A DNA stretch of 64,000 nucleotides from Chloracidobacterium sp. (lineage in GTDB: Bacteria; Acidobacteriota; Blastocatellia; Pyrinomonadales; Pyrinomonadaceae), in the NCBI GenBank assembly GCA_016712045.1, contig JADJRV010000020.1, positions 12,463 to 76,462 of the forward strand, written 5' to 3'. This document shows, piece by piece, positions 28,713 through 37,596 of the stretch; position 1 is the first letter of the stretch; the number at the start of each line of letters is the position of its first letter. A program made the position numbers and the translations under genes. The notes beneath the pieces are model-generated. The model did no database searches. It saw only the letters and a program-made list of their open reading frames with translations, and was not told the origin of the DNA.

Positions 28713-28889
28713 TTACTTCGCGGTATCAGTCACAGATTGGACGGTCGCGGGTGCTGATTGGTTTGCCGGTGATTTTGGCTTGTTAAACCACGACTTGGGC
28801 GTCGCAAAAATAAATATCATTATCAAAATGCACAAAACGTCCCATTGCCACGAAGCCCTTTCATAGTTCCAATTGATCACGTTTTTCAT
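28713..28889 (-). CDS. Small single-pass membrane protein, 58 residues
   Basis: Short gene between the LolA-like and ATPase genes. Begins MKNVINWNYERASWQWD, then one membrane helix VLCILIMIFIFATP and KSWFNKP, with a Pro/Ala/Thr-rich tail ending in TDTAK. The N-terminal Trp/Tyr cluster next to the helix suggests interface anchoring. No family name known to me. Start 28889 is 10 bases after the ATPase stop codon, so it is co-transcribed and probably a partner of the ATPase. Confidence 0.75.
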   Translation of the reverse strand: MKNVINWNYERASWQWDVLCILIMIFIFATPKSWFNKPKSPANQSAPATVQSVTDTAK

Positions 28890-28899
28890 ACGGCTTTAT

Positions 28900-29574
28900 T
28901 CAGTTGACTATATGGCCATCACGCATCTGTATCGTCCGCGTGCAGACCGCCGCAGCCTCAGGGTTGTGCGTGATCATGATGATCGTCTGGCCAAATTTTT
29001 CATTTAGCTCCTTGAACATTTCCAGCACGATCTGCGAATTTTCCGAGTCGAGATTACCCGTCGGTTCATCCGCCAGGATGATCGCCGGGCCGTTGACGAT
29101 CGCACGCGCCAGAGCAACACGCTGCTGTTCGCCGCCGGACAGTTCGAGCGGCTTATGATGCATTTTATCCTCAAGTTTGAGCAGTCTCAAGACCTCACGA
29201 CGATTATCGGAATTTTTACCACTCTGGCCGGTGTGGATCTTTTCTGCCAATTTCAGGTTTCCCTCTGCCGATAATGTTGGAAAAAGGTTGAACCGTTGAA
29301 ACACAAAGCCGATCTTGCGCCGACGGATATCAGTTCGCCGTGCGTCGGAAACCTTGGCGAGATCCTCACCGTCGATCAAGATACTGCCGCTCGTTGGCGA
29401 AAGCAATCCGCCGAGTAAGTGGAGCAGCGTCGATTTACCACAGCCCGACGGGCCCATGATGGCAATAAACTCACCCTCGGCTACATCAAACGAAAGCCCT
29501 CGCAAAACCTGGACATCGAGCTTTCCGACTTTGTATGACTTTTTTAGATCTATGGTGCTTAGGATCGGTTTCAT
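28900..29574 (-). CDS. ABC transporter ATP-binding protein, LolD/MacB type
   Basis: 224 residues. Walker A GPSGCGKST, Q-loop FVFQRFNLFP, signature LSGGEQQRVALARA, Walker B IILADEPTGNLDS, and H-loop MITHNPEAA. The EPTGNLDS and NLFPTLSAEGN forms are those of the LolD/MacB/FtsE class. No membrane permease (LolC/LolE or MacB type) is next to it in the window; the neighbours are a LolB-like lipoprotein, a 58-residue membrane protein and a LolA-like carrier. It may pair with a permease elsewhere. Confidence 0.92.
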   Translation of the reverse strand: MKPILSTIDLKKSYKVGKLDVQVLRGLSFDVAEGEFIAIMGPSGCGKSTLLHLLGGLLSPTSGSILIDGEDLAKVSDARRTDIRRRKIGFVFQRFNLFPTLSAEGNLKLAEKIHTGQSGKNSDNRREVLRLLKLEDKMHHKPLELSGGEQQRVALARAIVNGPAIILADEPTGNLDSENSQIVLEMFKELNEKFGQTIIMITHNPEAAAVCTRTIQMRDGHIVN

Positions 29575-29586
29575 CTTCGGGGTGCG

Positions 29587-30660
29587 TTAGTTTTTTGTAA
29601 TCGGGGCCTTGTTATCGAAAAGCGGTTGTTCAACGGTCGCTTCGAGCAATCGTTTGTCGAGATCGACCTCTTCTAAATTCCATGAATTTTGCAGCACGAA
29701 CGCTGCATCAGGAAAAGTCGTGCCGATCGTAACAGCCTCAGGCGTCTGGTACGTCAATTTCATCGAGTACCGCTCTTTAGGCCTCGTGACCTGGATCTCT
29801 AGCGGTAGGTTCGGAAAGTTTCCAGTGGCCGTCAGACTGCCTTCTTTGCCGTAGACAATGTCGGATTCGATCTCGCCTTTGGCGTCGAATATCTGTTGCT
29901 TAGCAAGCCTGATCCCACCGACGCGGTCAAACCAAAATCGGCGCATTATCTTTAACATTCCGTCGGGCTGCTTTGAAAATTCGTCAAGCAGATAATAACC
30001 GCGTGTCACATTTCGAACCGGTGATTTTTTATCGACGCTCGTATCTTCTTCTTGCTGAAAGATCGTGCTCATCGCGTAGACATTTGCTTGGTCAGTGGGC
30101 CGCACAAGCATTGCGTCGGTAAAATGCTGGGGCCGCAGGTTGGCAAATGCATTAACGCTTTCGTTTGTCTTTTTGGCGTTCTCAAGCTCGGCGGTGCTTA
30201 GCTGCTTTTGCAGTTTTGAGTAATCCGCACCGTTAGTTCCCTTTAGAAACTTTTTATATTTGCCGGTACCACCATCCTGCAAAATGGCAACTCGAAACTG
30301 TGCTCCATCAGACGTCATTTGAGCGACGTCTGAATGTATGATGGGCACCTGAACCTTGAGCAATATCTTACCTGGACGCTGAACGACAACTTCGCCATCC
30401 GCCTGCCGATAGACCTCTTTGCTCCCAAATTCCGCAAATGAATTATCTTCAAATTTGAGATCCATCTTTGCCCGCATCGAATTAACACGCGAAAAGCGGT
30501 CGATCTCTTTTAGCAACTCCGCTTGAGAGGCATTTTCGGTCTTTAATAGACGTGCGGTCGCGCGATCTTGCTTGACCTTGATACAACCGGCAGACACGGC
30601 TAGAACCACGAAAAGTATCGCGGTACTGAGTCTTGTAAATTTGCCGTTTTTGGTCTTCAT
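29587..30660 (-). CDS. LolB/DUF4292-like lipoprotein
   Basis: 357 residues from ATG 30660, chosen because the signal peptide KFTRLSTAILFVVLAVSAGC (Cys at lipidation position) follows directly; an upstream in-frame ATG would add 12 residues of non-signal sequence. The mature part has long beta-rich stretches such as SMRAKMDLKFEDNS, GEVVVQRPGKILLKVQVPI and RFWFDRVGGIRLAKQQIFDAKGEIESDI, resembling LolB/DUF4292-type carriers. Followed after 12 bp by the ATPase. Outer-membrane-attached acceptor of lipid or lipoprotein is inferred from context. Confidence 0.75.
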   Translation of the reverse strand: MKTKNGKFTRLSTAILFVVLAVSAGCIKVKQDRATARLLKTENASQAELLKEIDRFSRVNSMRAKMDLKFEDNSFAEFGSKEVYRQADGEVVVQRPGKILLKVQVPIIHSDVAQMTSDGAQFRVAILQDGGTGKYKKFLKGTNGADYSKLQKQLSTAELENAKKTNESVNAFANLRPQHFTDAMLVRPTDQANVYAMSTIFQQEEDTSVDKKSPVRNVTRGYYLLDEFSKQPDGMLKIMRRFWFDRVGGIRLAKQQIFDAKGEIESDIVYGKEGSLTATGNFPNLPLEIQVTRPKERYSMKLTYQTPEAVTIGTTFPDAAFVLQNSWNLEEVDLDKRLLEATVEQPLFDNKAPITKN

Positions 30661-30766
30661 TCGTTTCCGATGGTTCAGACACGTGGGGCGTTGCAACTAA
30701 TCGCCTATCAACGTGTCAAACGCAAGATAATAGCACGTCAAAACGCCATTTACCACCAATGAAAAG

Positions 30767-30804
30767 ACGCGGGAACGAGATATAAATTTCTCCCGCTCCC
30801 GCGT
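30767..30804 (-). terminator. Terminator of the act-cox operon
   Basis: ACGCGGGA (30767-30774) pairs with TCCCGCGT (30797-30804) with AGA/TCT extension. It is 23 bp after the stop codon of the last cox gene (30827). Confidence 0.65.
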
Positions 30805-30826
30805 TCAATCTAATAAAAACTGAAAT

Positions 30827-31156
30827 TTAACCGGAAAAAGTTCCGGAACCACGTGTAAGGTAATCCTGCATCGTGTACGCAAACATGATCGCCAGCCAGA
30901 AAAAGCTGCCGACGGCCGCCAGCCAGATCAGCCTTTTGCTCCAATAGACGTGCATAAAGAAAAGCATCACGAACGTCATCTTTGTAAATGCGATCAACAA
31001 CGCGACAAGTGTATTCGCTCCTGGAAAAAAGCGATCCATGTCGACCGTCGCCGCAAAATATGTGGCGATCGTGCCGACAACGAGTATCATAAATATCCCA
31101 ATATACTTGGGAATATTCATATGTTCATGGTCGTGTTCGTTATGTGTATCTGCCAT
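30827..31156 (-). CDS. Cytochrome c oxidase subunit IV (caa3 type)
   Basis: 109 residues with a His-rich start (HNEHDHEHMNIPKYIG) and three membrane helices (IFMILVVGTIATYFAA, LVALLIAFTKMTFVMLFFMHVYW, LIWLAAVGSFFWLAIMF). This is the prokaryotic subunit IV pattern with the KxxFVMLFFMHV helix. Last gene of the act-cox operon. Confidence 0.88.
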   Translation of the reverse strand: MADTHNEHDHEHMNIPKYIGIFMILVVGTIATYFAATVDMDRFFPGANTLVALLIAFTKMTFVMLFFMHVYWSKRLIWLAAVGSFFWLAIMFAYTMQDYLTRGSGTFSG

Positions 31157-31165
31157 AATCAGCCT

Positions 31166-32065
31166 CTAATGAAGAAAATGTCTGCCCAGCAAATATAACA
31201 GCGGGAACAGGAAAATCCAGACAATATCGACAAAGTGCCAATAAAGTCCTGACATCTCGACCGGCATATAATACTCGGACGTGTAATGCCCACGAAACGC
31301 TGTCCATAACAACCACAGCATTAATCCCAAACCGACGATCATGTGCAGAGCGTGCAGCCCGGTCATTACAAAATATAGGAAAAAGAAAATGCGGACTTTG
31401 TCGCGAAACTTATTGGCGTCGATCCTTTCCCCACCGTTTTCGTCTTTAACAAAATAACCGATCTTTTCGGACTCTGTAAGAAAATTCTTGTCCTGTGCGA
31501 GTTTGACGAGCGAGCAATCTGTCCACTGAAACTCACCGTGCGGATTTGCATGTTCGACGACTGGAGCGTTGTGATCTACTTCCCAGCAAGGCTTTTCGTG
31601 TTCGGTTTCATGAGCCGCTTTGTCATCCTTGATCTTTTTGTTGAGCCCGGCGACGGGTATTAACCCGTGATTGTATTTATCGGTGTATTCGATCGCCTTA
31701 ACGCCCAAAAATGTCGCACCAAAGATCATCGTCAGCACGATCATGATGACCTGCATCCAGCGGTTACTCTTTTGCGCGTAATAAACAGTTAATGCCATCG
31801 TCAGCGAACTGACGATCAGCACTAGCGTATTCAGCCCGCCCCAAAACGCGTCGAGGTGGTTAGAGCCGGCGGCAAAGGCCATCGGATATTTAGAGCGAAA
31901 TACGAGATAGGCCGTAAAAAGCCCGCCGAAAAACAGGATCTCCTGAACGAGGAACATCCACATCCCGATCGAGACGCTCTCTTCCTGTTGGCCCATGTCT
32001 TCGAACTGGTGCTGTAAGCCCGGCTCGTGATAAACAAACTTATCTGATGTTTCGTGTGTCGACAT
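31166..32065 (-). CDS. ctaE: Cytochrome c oxidase subunit III
   Basis: 299 residues. GMWMFLVQEILFFGGLFTAYLVFR is the conserved helix with the Glu, followed by LNTLVLIVSSLTMALTVYYAQK. A charged extramembrane insert of about 75 residues (KIKDDKAAHETEHEKPCWEVDH onward) separates helices 4 and 5. ALHMIVGLGLMLWLL and YWHFVDIVWIFLFPLLYLLG carry the His and the typical W-H-F-V-D-x-V-W-I. The insert is longer than in most caa3 subunit III and is shared by acidobacterial homologues as far as I can recall. Adjacent cox genes confirm the assignment. Confidence 0.94.
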   Translation of the reverse strand: MSTHETSDKFVYHEPGLQHQFEDMGQQEESVSIGMWMFLVQEILFFGGLFTAYLVFRSKYPMAFAAGSNHLDAFWGGLNTLVLIVSSLTMALTVYYAQKSNRWMQVIMIVLTMIFGATFLGVKAIEYTDKYNHGLIPVAGLNKKIKDDKAAHETEHEKPCWEVDHNAPVVEHANPHGEFQWTDCSLVKLAQDKNFLTESEKIGYFVKDENGGERIDANKFRDKVRIFFFLYFVMTGLHALHMIVGLGLMLWLLWTAFRGHYTSEYYMPVEMSGLYWHFVDIVWIFLFPLLYLLGRHFLH

Positions 32066-32084
32066 TTGTGTTAATTAGGACCGT

Positions 32085-33758
32085 TTACGCAACGCCAGCC
32101 GCATCGCGACGCTTTGCTCCCTCGAGATCCAAGCCGCTCTCTTCGCCAAATTCATATGCCTCCCAAGTAACAACAGGCATTACGTCAAAATTTTCAGTTG
32201 GCGGCGGTGAACTGGTACGCCATTCTAATCCCGGATGCATCCACGGGTTATCGCCCGCTTTCTTACCAAATATCAGCGAGTGCGTAAGATAAATGACCGG
32301 CATGACAAGTCCGATACCTAGTACTGAAGCACCGGCGGTCGAAAAGATATTAAGTACCTGTAATTCCTCAGGATAAGCGGCGTAACGACGCGGCATGCCC
32401 TGATAGCCAAGTATGAACTGTGGAAAGAACGTTAGGTTAAAGCCCACAAAAACGAGCATCGCCGAGATCTTACCCCAAAATTCTGAATACATACGGCCAG
32501 TCATTTTCGGCCACCAGTAATGGATACCGCCTAGATAAGCGATAACCTGTCCGCCGACCATCACGTAATGAAAGTGAGCGACGACAAAATATGTATCCGT
32601 CAGATGAACCGTCAGACCCATCGCACCGAGAAACAACCCGGTCAGGCCGCCGATCAGAAACAAACCCATGAAACCGAGAGCGTATAACATGGGTGTATCA
32701 AACGAGATGGACCCTTTATACAAAGTAGCGGTCCAGTTGAACATCTTGATCGCCGACGGCACGGCAACAACCATCGTCAGGAACGAGAAAACCATTCCGG
32801 CGTACATCGATTGGCCGCTGACAAACATATGGTGTCCCCAGACGAGGAAACCAAAAACAGCGATCGCGATACTCGAAAAAGCGATGAATTCGTAACCAAA
32901 AACCTTCTTTCTCGAAAAGTTTGAGATCAGCTCAGAGATGACGCCCATTCCCGGCAAGATCATGATATAGACCGCCGGATGAGAATAGAACCAGAACATG
33001 TGCTGGAACAGGATCGGATCGCCGCCTATCGACGGGTCGAAAATACCGACATGCGTGGCGCGTTCGATAGCGAGCAGCAGCACAGTGATGGCCACGACCG
33101 GTGTTCCGAGGATCATCACCAGACTCGTCGCGTAATGAGCCCACACAAACAAAGGCATACGGAACCAGGTCATTCCCGGTGCACGCATTGTGTGGATCGT
33201 GACAATAAAATTCAATCCTGTCAGGATCGACGAGAACCCATTAACAAAGATACCCAAGCCCACAAACATCACGAACGAATTCGAGAATGTCGTACTGTAC
33301 GGCGTGTAGAACGTCCAACCCGTATCAACACCGCCCTGCATAAGAGCGAACAACGTCAAACCGCCGCCGAGCCAATAGATATAAAGACTTATAAGATTGA
33401 TACGCGGCAGAGCAAGGTCTTTGGCACCGATCATGAGCGGTAACAAGAAGTTCCCCAAAATAGCCGGGATCGACGGGATCAAGAAGAAAAAGATCATCAA
33501 GATGCCGTGCTGCGTAAAGACTTTGTTATAAGTCGCAGTATCGACTAGATCGCTAGCGGGCGTCAGCAATTCCAAACGGATGGTGGCCGCGTAGAGCCCG
33601 CCCATCATAAAGAAAACCGACACCGAGATCAGATACATGATCGCAATGCGTTTATGATCTTTGGTCAGTAGCCACGATGCCAATGTCGAACCATTGGTCA
33701 AATAATTACCCTTGGGCGTGTCGACGTGGCCTTCTGTGATTGCAGTTTGCGCGTTCAT
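32085..33758 (-). CDS. ctaD: Cytochrome c oxidase subunit I (A2-type)
   Basis: 557 residues, twelve membrane helices. MYLISVSVFFMMGG, FTQHGILMIFFF (haem a ligand His), HTMRAPGMTWFRMPLF, MFWFYSHPAVYIMILPGMG (CuB His and the Tyr crosslink), WGHHMFVSGQS and TDTYFVVAHFHYVM (haem ligands) are all present. YSHPAVY in place of the HPEVY form places it with A2-type haem-copper oxidases. It reduces O2 to water with proton pumping. Directly follows coxB in a caa3 arrangement. Confidence 0.97.
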   Translation of the reverse strand: MNAQTAITEGHVDTPKGNYLTNGSTLASWLLTKDHKRIAIMYLISVSVFFMMGGLYAATIRLELLTPASDLVDTATYNKVFTQHGILMIFFFLIPSIPAILGNFLLPLMIGAKDLALPRINLISLYIYWLGGGLTLFALMQGGVDTGWTFYTPYSTTFSNSFVMFVGLGIFVNGFSSILTGLNFIVTIHTMRAPGMTWFRMPLFVWAHYATSLVMILGTPVVAITVLLLAIERATHVGIFDPSIGGDPILFQHMFWFYSHPAVYIMILPGMGVISELISNFSRKKVFGYEFIAFSSIAIAVFGFLVWGHHMFVSGQSMYAGMVFSFLTMVVAVPSAIKMFNWTATLYKGSISFDTPMLYALGFMGLFLIGGLTGLFLGAMGLTVHLTDTYFVVAHFHYVMVGGQVIAYLGGIHYWWPKMTGRMYSEFWGKISAMLVFVGFNLTFFPQFILGYQGMPRRYAAYPEELQVLNIFSTAGASVLGIGLVMPVIYLTHSLIFGKKAGDNPWMHPGLEWRTSSPPPTENFDVMPVVTWEAYEFGEESGLDLEGAKRRDAAGVA

Positions 33759-33770
33759 AATCCTTAAAAA

Positions 33771-34814
33771 CTACTTATTCGTGTTCGCGGCCGGTTTTGC
33801 AGCCGGCTTATTGGCAGCTGCCGTGTTTGCATTTGCGGCCGGTGCCCCAGGCATAGCCGCGGTTGACGCAGCGGCATTCGGGCTAAGCGATTTAATATAA
33901 GCTATCAATGCATTGAGCTGCTCTTCGGTCACCTGGCCCTTAAATGTCGGCATTATCGGTTGAAACCCTTCGACAACCTGTGACGACGGGTTGAGGATCG
34001 AATTACGAAGATATTGCTCGTCAGCCTTAACCGTGGCTCCGCCGACCAATTTTACGTCGTGATTATAAATACCTTCGAGTTTCGCACCGCGTTGTGCCGG
34101 TCCACCCGCGTGGCACGATGCACAGCCGAGCTTGTTCGTAAATAGGTCTTTGCCCATCTCGACCGGAGTCTGGCCCGAGACGCTGCCGCTCAACCAATTG
34201 TCAAAATCACGCTGCTCCATCACGTATATCCAACCACCCATTCCCGAATGGTTTAGGCCGCAGTATTCGGCGCAATAGAGATGATATTTGCCCGGCTTTG
34301 TCGCCTCGAACCACATATAAGTGTAGCGTCCCGGAACGACGTCAGCTTTTGTGCGAAATGCCGGTATCGAAAAATCGTGCAGCACGTCTTCAGTCGTCAT
34401 TGTCAACTTGACCTTGCGTCCGACGGGAATATGCAGTTCGTTTATCTCACGCTGGCCCGTTTGATGCTGGGCTTTCCACATCCACTGCTTACCGACGACA
34501 TAGATCTCCATCGAGTCTTCGGGCGGCGTGAATTGGTTAAAATATATCAGGGCACCGCCGATAAAAATCGTCATCGAGATAACGAACGGAATTATCGACC
34601 AAACCGTTTCAAGCAGCATTGAACCATGCATTTCTTCGGGCGTCGCGTATTTCTCAGTCTCGCGGTATTTCAAGGCGAAAACAAAGATCGCTACCACGAT
34701 AGGAATCGAGAAAGCAATGCTTACCGCGATCAGATAAAAATACAGGGCATCTACCTGCCACGCGAAAGTCGAGGCCTGATCCGGAAATAATGGTACCCAC
34801 GTTGTGTTCTGCAT
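33771..34814 (-). CDS. ctaC: Cytochrome c oxidase subunit II with fused cytochrome c
   Basis: 347 residues. Two N-terminal membrane helices (LIAVSIAFSIPIVVAIFVFAL, TVWSIIPFVISMTIFIGGALIYF), then WMWKAQHQTG and HDFSIPAFRTKADVVPGRYTYMWFEA, and the CuA site HLYCAEYCGLNHSGM. A C-terminal domain carries one haem c motif CASCHAGG with a distal Met likely in IMPTFKGQ. The last 40 residues are an Ala/Asn/Lys/Pro-rich tail. CuA plus cytochrome c fusion is the defining feature of caa3 oxidases. First cox gene in the operon. Confidence 0.96.
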   Translation of the reverse strand: MQNTTWVPLFPDQASTFAWQVDALYFYLIAVSIAFSIPIVVAIFVFALKYRETEKYATPEEMHGSMLLETVWSIIPFVISMTIFIGGALIYFNQFTPPEDSMEIYVVGKQWMWKAQHQTGQREINELHIPVGRKVKLTMTTEDVLHDFSIPAFRTKADVVPGRYTYMWFEATKPGKYHLYCAEYCGLNHSGMGGWIYVMEQRDFDNWLSGSVSGQTPVEMGKDLFTNKLGCASCHAGGPAQRGAKLEGIYNHDVKLVGGATVKADEQYLRNSILNPSSQVVEGFQPIMPTFKGQVTEEQLNALIAYIKSLSPNAAASTAAMPGAPAANANTAAANKPAAKPAANTNK

Positions 34815-34818
34815 AACT

Positions 34819-34873
34819 CAGTTGTCAGTTGTCAGTCGCTAAGACGATCAACCACTACTCACTATCTACTGCC
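34819..34873. repeat. CAGTTGT heptanucleotide repeat next to the SCO gene end
   Basis: CAGTTGT, CAGTTGT, CAGTCGC (34819-34839), then CACTACT, CACTATC, TACTGCC (about 34852-34873). The second part encodes the last residues (AVDSE) of the SCO protein on the minus strand. Confidence 0.7.
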
Positions 34874-35688
34874 TTTCGTTTATTTCTCCGCCAAAATACA
34901 AATCCCATAAGCCCCATCACGGCAAGGGTCAGGACACCGCCCACTCGCATTACACGCAGGATCGCGAGACCGTACTTACCCGTCGATGGATCGTAATGAT
35001 AACAATATAGCAACAGTTGCTCGGCGGCTGTGCCAACCTTGCCCTCATTCGACTCCATGATGCCAAACTTGATATCTTTGGGCGAATAATCTATACCGTA
35101 CAAATATCGTGAAAGCTTGCCCTCAGGCGTCGCGATCATCACACCTGCGGCATGGGCAAATTGGCCGCTTTTCTCATCCCACTTAAAACTAAATCCTGCG
35201 GCCGCGGTCGCCTTTTCGATCGATTCTTGTGTGCCGGTAAGGAAATGCCACCCTTTTTCTGCTCCGCCACGCCCGTATCGCTCTACATAGCTCGCCTTTT
35301 TGTTCTTGGCCAGATCAGGCTTGTCGTTCTCACGAGCGTCAAAGCTGATCGCGACCACATCAAAATCTTTTCCTGCGTCAAACGTTATCCCTTTCAACGC
35401 CCCGCTCAGTCCGTTGAGCACCTGATTGCAGAGCATCGGGCATTCGTAATAAACGAACGCGATGATCACCGGACGTCCGGTGTTAAAATAGCTCCCAAGC
35501 TTGACCGTCTTACCGTCCTCATCCTTAAACTCAACATCCATCGGCATCTGGGCTCCGAGCTTTTGCTCGATACCGATAGTTTTCAAAGCTTCCGGCAGGC
35601 CGTTAGGCTCGGACATCGCCGGATCGTAGGTTCGCGGGCTGTAAAGCGGCGAATTGTAATGCTCGTTCTTTTGAGCGAAGACGCTCAA
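34855..35688 (-). CDS. SCO1/SenC/PrrC-family copper chaperone
   Basis: The mature domain has VIIAFVYYECPMLCNQVLNGL, where CPMLC is the copper-binding CxxxC, and HAAGVMIATPEGKLSRYLYG (His ligand). It delivers copper to the CuA site of subunit II, encoded next door. A C-terminal membrane helix (VLTLAVMGLMGFVFWRR) ends the protein. An ATG at 35686-35688 is the first in frame, but an in-frame hydrophobic stretch directly upstream (VAFFLSLFAFSFSLLTLS, to about 35752) looks like the true signal peptide and lacks a good ATG. That upstream stretch is encoded by heptanucleotide repeats. About 300 residues with it. Confidence 0.9.
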   Translation of the reverse strand: MSVFAQKNEHYNSPLYSPRTYDPAMSEPNGLPEALKTIGIEQKLGAQMPMDVEFKDEDGKTVKLGSYFNTGRPVIIAFVYYECPMLCNQVLNGLSGALKGITFDAGKDFDVVAISFDARENDKPDLAKNKKASYVERYGRGGAEKGWHFLTGTQESIEKATAAAGFSFKWDEKSGQFAHAAGVMIATPEGKLSRYLYGIDYSPKDIKFGIMESNEGKVGTAAEQLLLYCYHYDPSTGKYGLAILRVMRVGGVLTLAVMGLMGFVFWRRNKRKAVDSE

Positions 35689-35695
35689 AGTTAAT

Positions 35696-35807
35696 AGTGA
35701 AAAACTAAAAGCGAAAAGTGATAGGAAAAACGCAACCCTCAGCCATCGGCTGGTAATGCGAAACCTGTGAAACTTTTAGTTTTTAGCTTTTCACTTTTCA
35801 CTTACTA
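35696..35807. repeat. AGTGAAA-type heptanucleotide repeats in inverted arrangement
   Basis: Left arm AGTGAAA, AACTAAA, AGCGAAA, AGTGATA (35696-35723); right arm CTTTTAG, TTTTTAG, CTTTTCA, CTTTTCA, CTTACTA (35773-35807). The arms are complementary. The left arm, read on the minus strand, encodes the hydrophobic leader of the SCO protein. Confidence 0.75.
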
Positions 35808-35811
35808 ATAC

Positions 35812-36351
35812 TTACCTTCGCTTTTCTGACGCCAAACGCCCCGCACTCGATTCTGAAATAAAGGCATGCGAACTCTTAAGTAACGCTTCGGCTTCGGCAC
35901 CTGATTTTGCCTTTACGTTTTGGCTAAGGAATTTTTCTTTAGCCTCATCTATCGGCATGACGGTCACCGTTCCGGTTTTTGCGTCCTTTTTGCCATGTTC
36001 CCAAAGAACGAGCCATTGCTTATACAGTTCCCGATACTCGGCTTGTGGAGGGCCTAACTCCAGGTTGACCCAGCCTTTTTCAGACTCAACGCCGAAACCG
36101 GGAGCAGCTTGGAGCCGAGGCTCGGCCGGAAGCCGTTCTTTCTCGTTCATTACCATCGGGTTCGCCGGGCCGGCGTTCTCTTTGTGGTAGTCTTTAAGGA
36201 CATTGAGCAGTGCCCACATCAGGCCAAACGTGATAACGATCAAGAGAAAAAGCCCGACCGCGAACGAAAAGATGCCTTTCAGCCCTATCTCATTCTCTTC
36301 GTAGGCCTTATTAAGGTCTGCGACGCTGTCACTATGTTTCTTTGACGACAT
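35812..36351 (-). CDS. Single-pass membrane protein of the act-cox operon
   Basis: 179 residues. One membrane helix (GIFSFAVGLFLLIVITFGLMWALLN) after a charged N-terminus with VADLNKAYEENEIG, then a soluble domain with ERLPAEPRLQAAPG and the VNLELGPPQAEYRELYKQWL segment. Sits between actF and the SCO gene. Similar proteins accompany alternative complex III clusters in related bacteria, but I know no name. It probably sits in the cytoplasmic membrane with the soluble domain outside. Role inferred from position only. Confidence 0.75.
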   Translation of the reverse strand: MSSKKHSDSVADLNKAYEENEIGLKGIFSFAVGLFLLIVITFGLMWALLNVLKDYHKENAGPANPMVMNEKERLPAEPRLQAAPGFGVESEKGWVNLELGPPQAEYRELYKQWLVLWEHGKKDAKTGTVTVMPIDEAKEKFLSQNVKAKSGAEAEALLKSSHAFISESSAGRLASEKRR

Positions 36352-36378
36352 ATCAGTTTTTACTCAGCCAACCGTTAA

Positions 36379-37596
36379 CTAATGCCCGTGGCCGTGCTCG
36401 ACAGCCCCTTCAAAATACGGATCCTTTGCCGGTACCATTGGACGTTTTAGCAACTGCCCAAAAAACCACCACAACCAGATACCGCCGATCGCGATAGGAG
36501 CAACAATATCCAACCAACTGATAAAGAATGCTCCCTGCTCTAGCGTGCCCGATACGCGATCTGTCGGCCCGATCAGGTAAAACATATCAACGATACGCAT
36601 CACCAAAATGAACATCGCAACAGATGCCAGCCAACGTGCTTTTCGCTTGAAATCTTGCTGGAGCAAAACTAAGAAAGGAAAAGCAAAGTGGAACAGGATC
36701 AAACCGATACCGACATAGCCCCAACCGCCTTTCATTCTGGCCAAATACCAAGTCGTTTCTTCGGGAAGGTTACCTGCCCAGATGATCAGGAACTGCGAAA
36801 AATTGAAATACGCCCAGACCATCGTCAGTGCAAGCATAAGCTTACCGAGGTCATGGAAATGGCGTTTGCCAAGTACACGGTTCATCGGGGCCGAATCCGA
36901 AAGGTTTGCGAGGATCGTCACGCAAAAGCAGAAACAGCTCAGTCCCCATCCGGCAACAAACAACAGCCCCCACATCGTCGAGAACCAATGAGCATCGAGC
37001 ATCATCATCCAATCGACGACCGCAAATGTCACCGCCAATGCAAAAAAGACCATTGCCGGGCCTGAGAAGCGCGAGGCTTTTTCGAGCACCAACCGCGATT
37101 CTTCAACCGTTTCCGTCTTGTCTTGCTTCACCGACCATCCATTCAGCAGATAGATCATGAAACCGAACACGGCGAAATAAATGGCCGCACGCACGATCCA
37201 AAACCACGGCGTCATATAAACGCCTCGATGGGCCATGATCGGGTCATCAGCCGGCAGATGTGTCCATTCAAAAACCGAGTGCGTCCAAACGCCGATCGCG
37301 AGCGGTACGAACAATAAGACTACGAGCGGAAATGTCCGCGTCGCTGCCTCAAGCGTGCGGCGAATAACAACACCCCAGGCTCCGCCGGTCAGATACTGGA
37401 GCATCAAAACGCCCAACGAACCAAACGTGATGCCGGCCCAGAAAATAAATCCGAGCAGCCACGAGCGCAGGCCCTGTTCGGGGTTCAAATATGTTCCGAC
37501 TGCCCAAGCGAGCAAGGCAATACCGCCCGCACCGAGAGCGAGTGTTCGCCAACGGTTGATCACGGCCGGTGCTTGATAGTCATCAAGATTTGCCAT
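36379..37596 (-). CDS. actF: Alternative complex III subunit ActF
   Basis: 405 residues, ten membrane helices, related to ActC/NrfD but a shorter quinol-site copy. Segments such as WLLGFIFWAGITFGSLGVLMLQYLTGGAWG, WTHSVFEWTHLPADD, RAAIYFAVFGFMIYLLNGWS and LTMVWAYFNFSQFLIIWAGNLPEE are the ActF pattern. It is one of two integral quinol-handling subunits of the complex that passes electrons from menaquinol to cytochrome c. Start codon directly abuts the actE stop (37596/37597). Confidence 0.93.
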   Translation of the reverse strand: MANLDDYQAPAVINRWRTLALGAGGIALLAWAVGTYLNPEQGLRSWLLGFIFWAGITFGSLGVLMLQYLTGGAWGVVIRRTLEAATRTFPLVVLLFVPLAIGVWTHSVFEWTHLPADDPIMAHRGVYMTPWFWIVRAAIYFAVFGFMIYLLNGWSVKQDKTETVEESRLVLEKASRFSGPAMVFFALAVTFAVVDWMMMLDAHWFSTMWGLLFVAGWGLSCFCFCVTILANLSDSAPMNRVLGKRHFHDLGKLMLALTMVWAYFNFSQFLIIWAGNLPEETTWYLARMKGGWGYVGIGLILFHFAFPFLVLLQQDFKRKARWLASVAMFILVMRIVDMFYLIGPTDRVSGTLEQGAFFISWLDIVAPIAIGGIWLWWFFGQLLKRPMVPAKDPYFEGAVEHGHGH

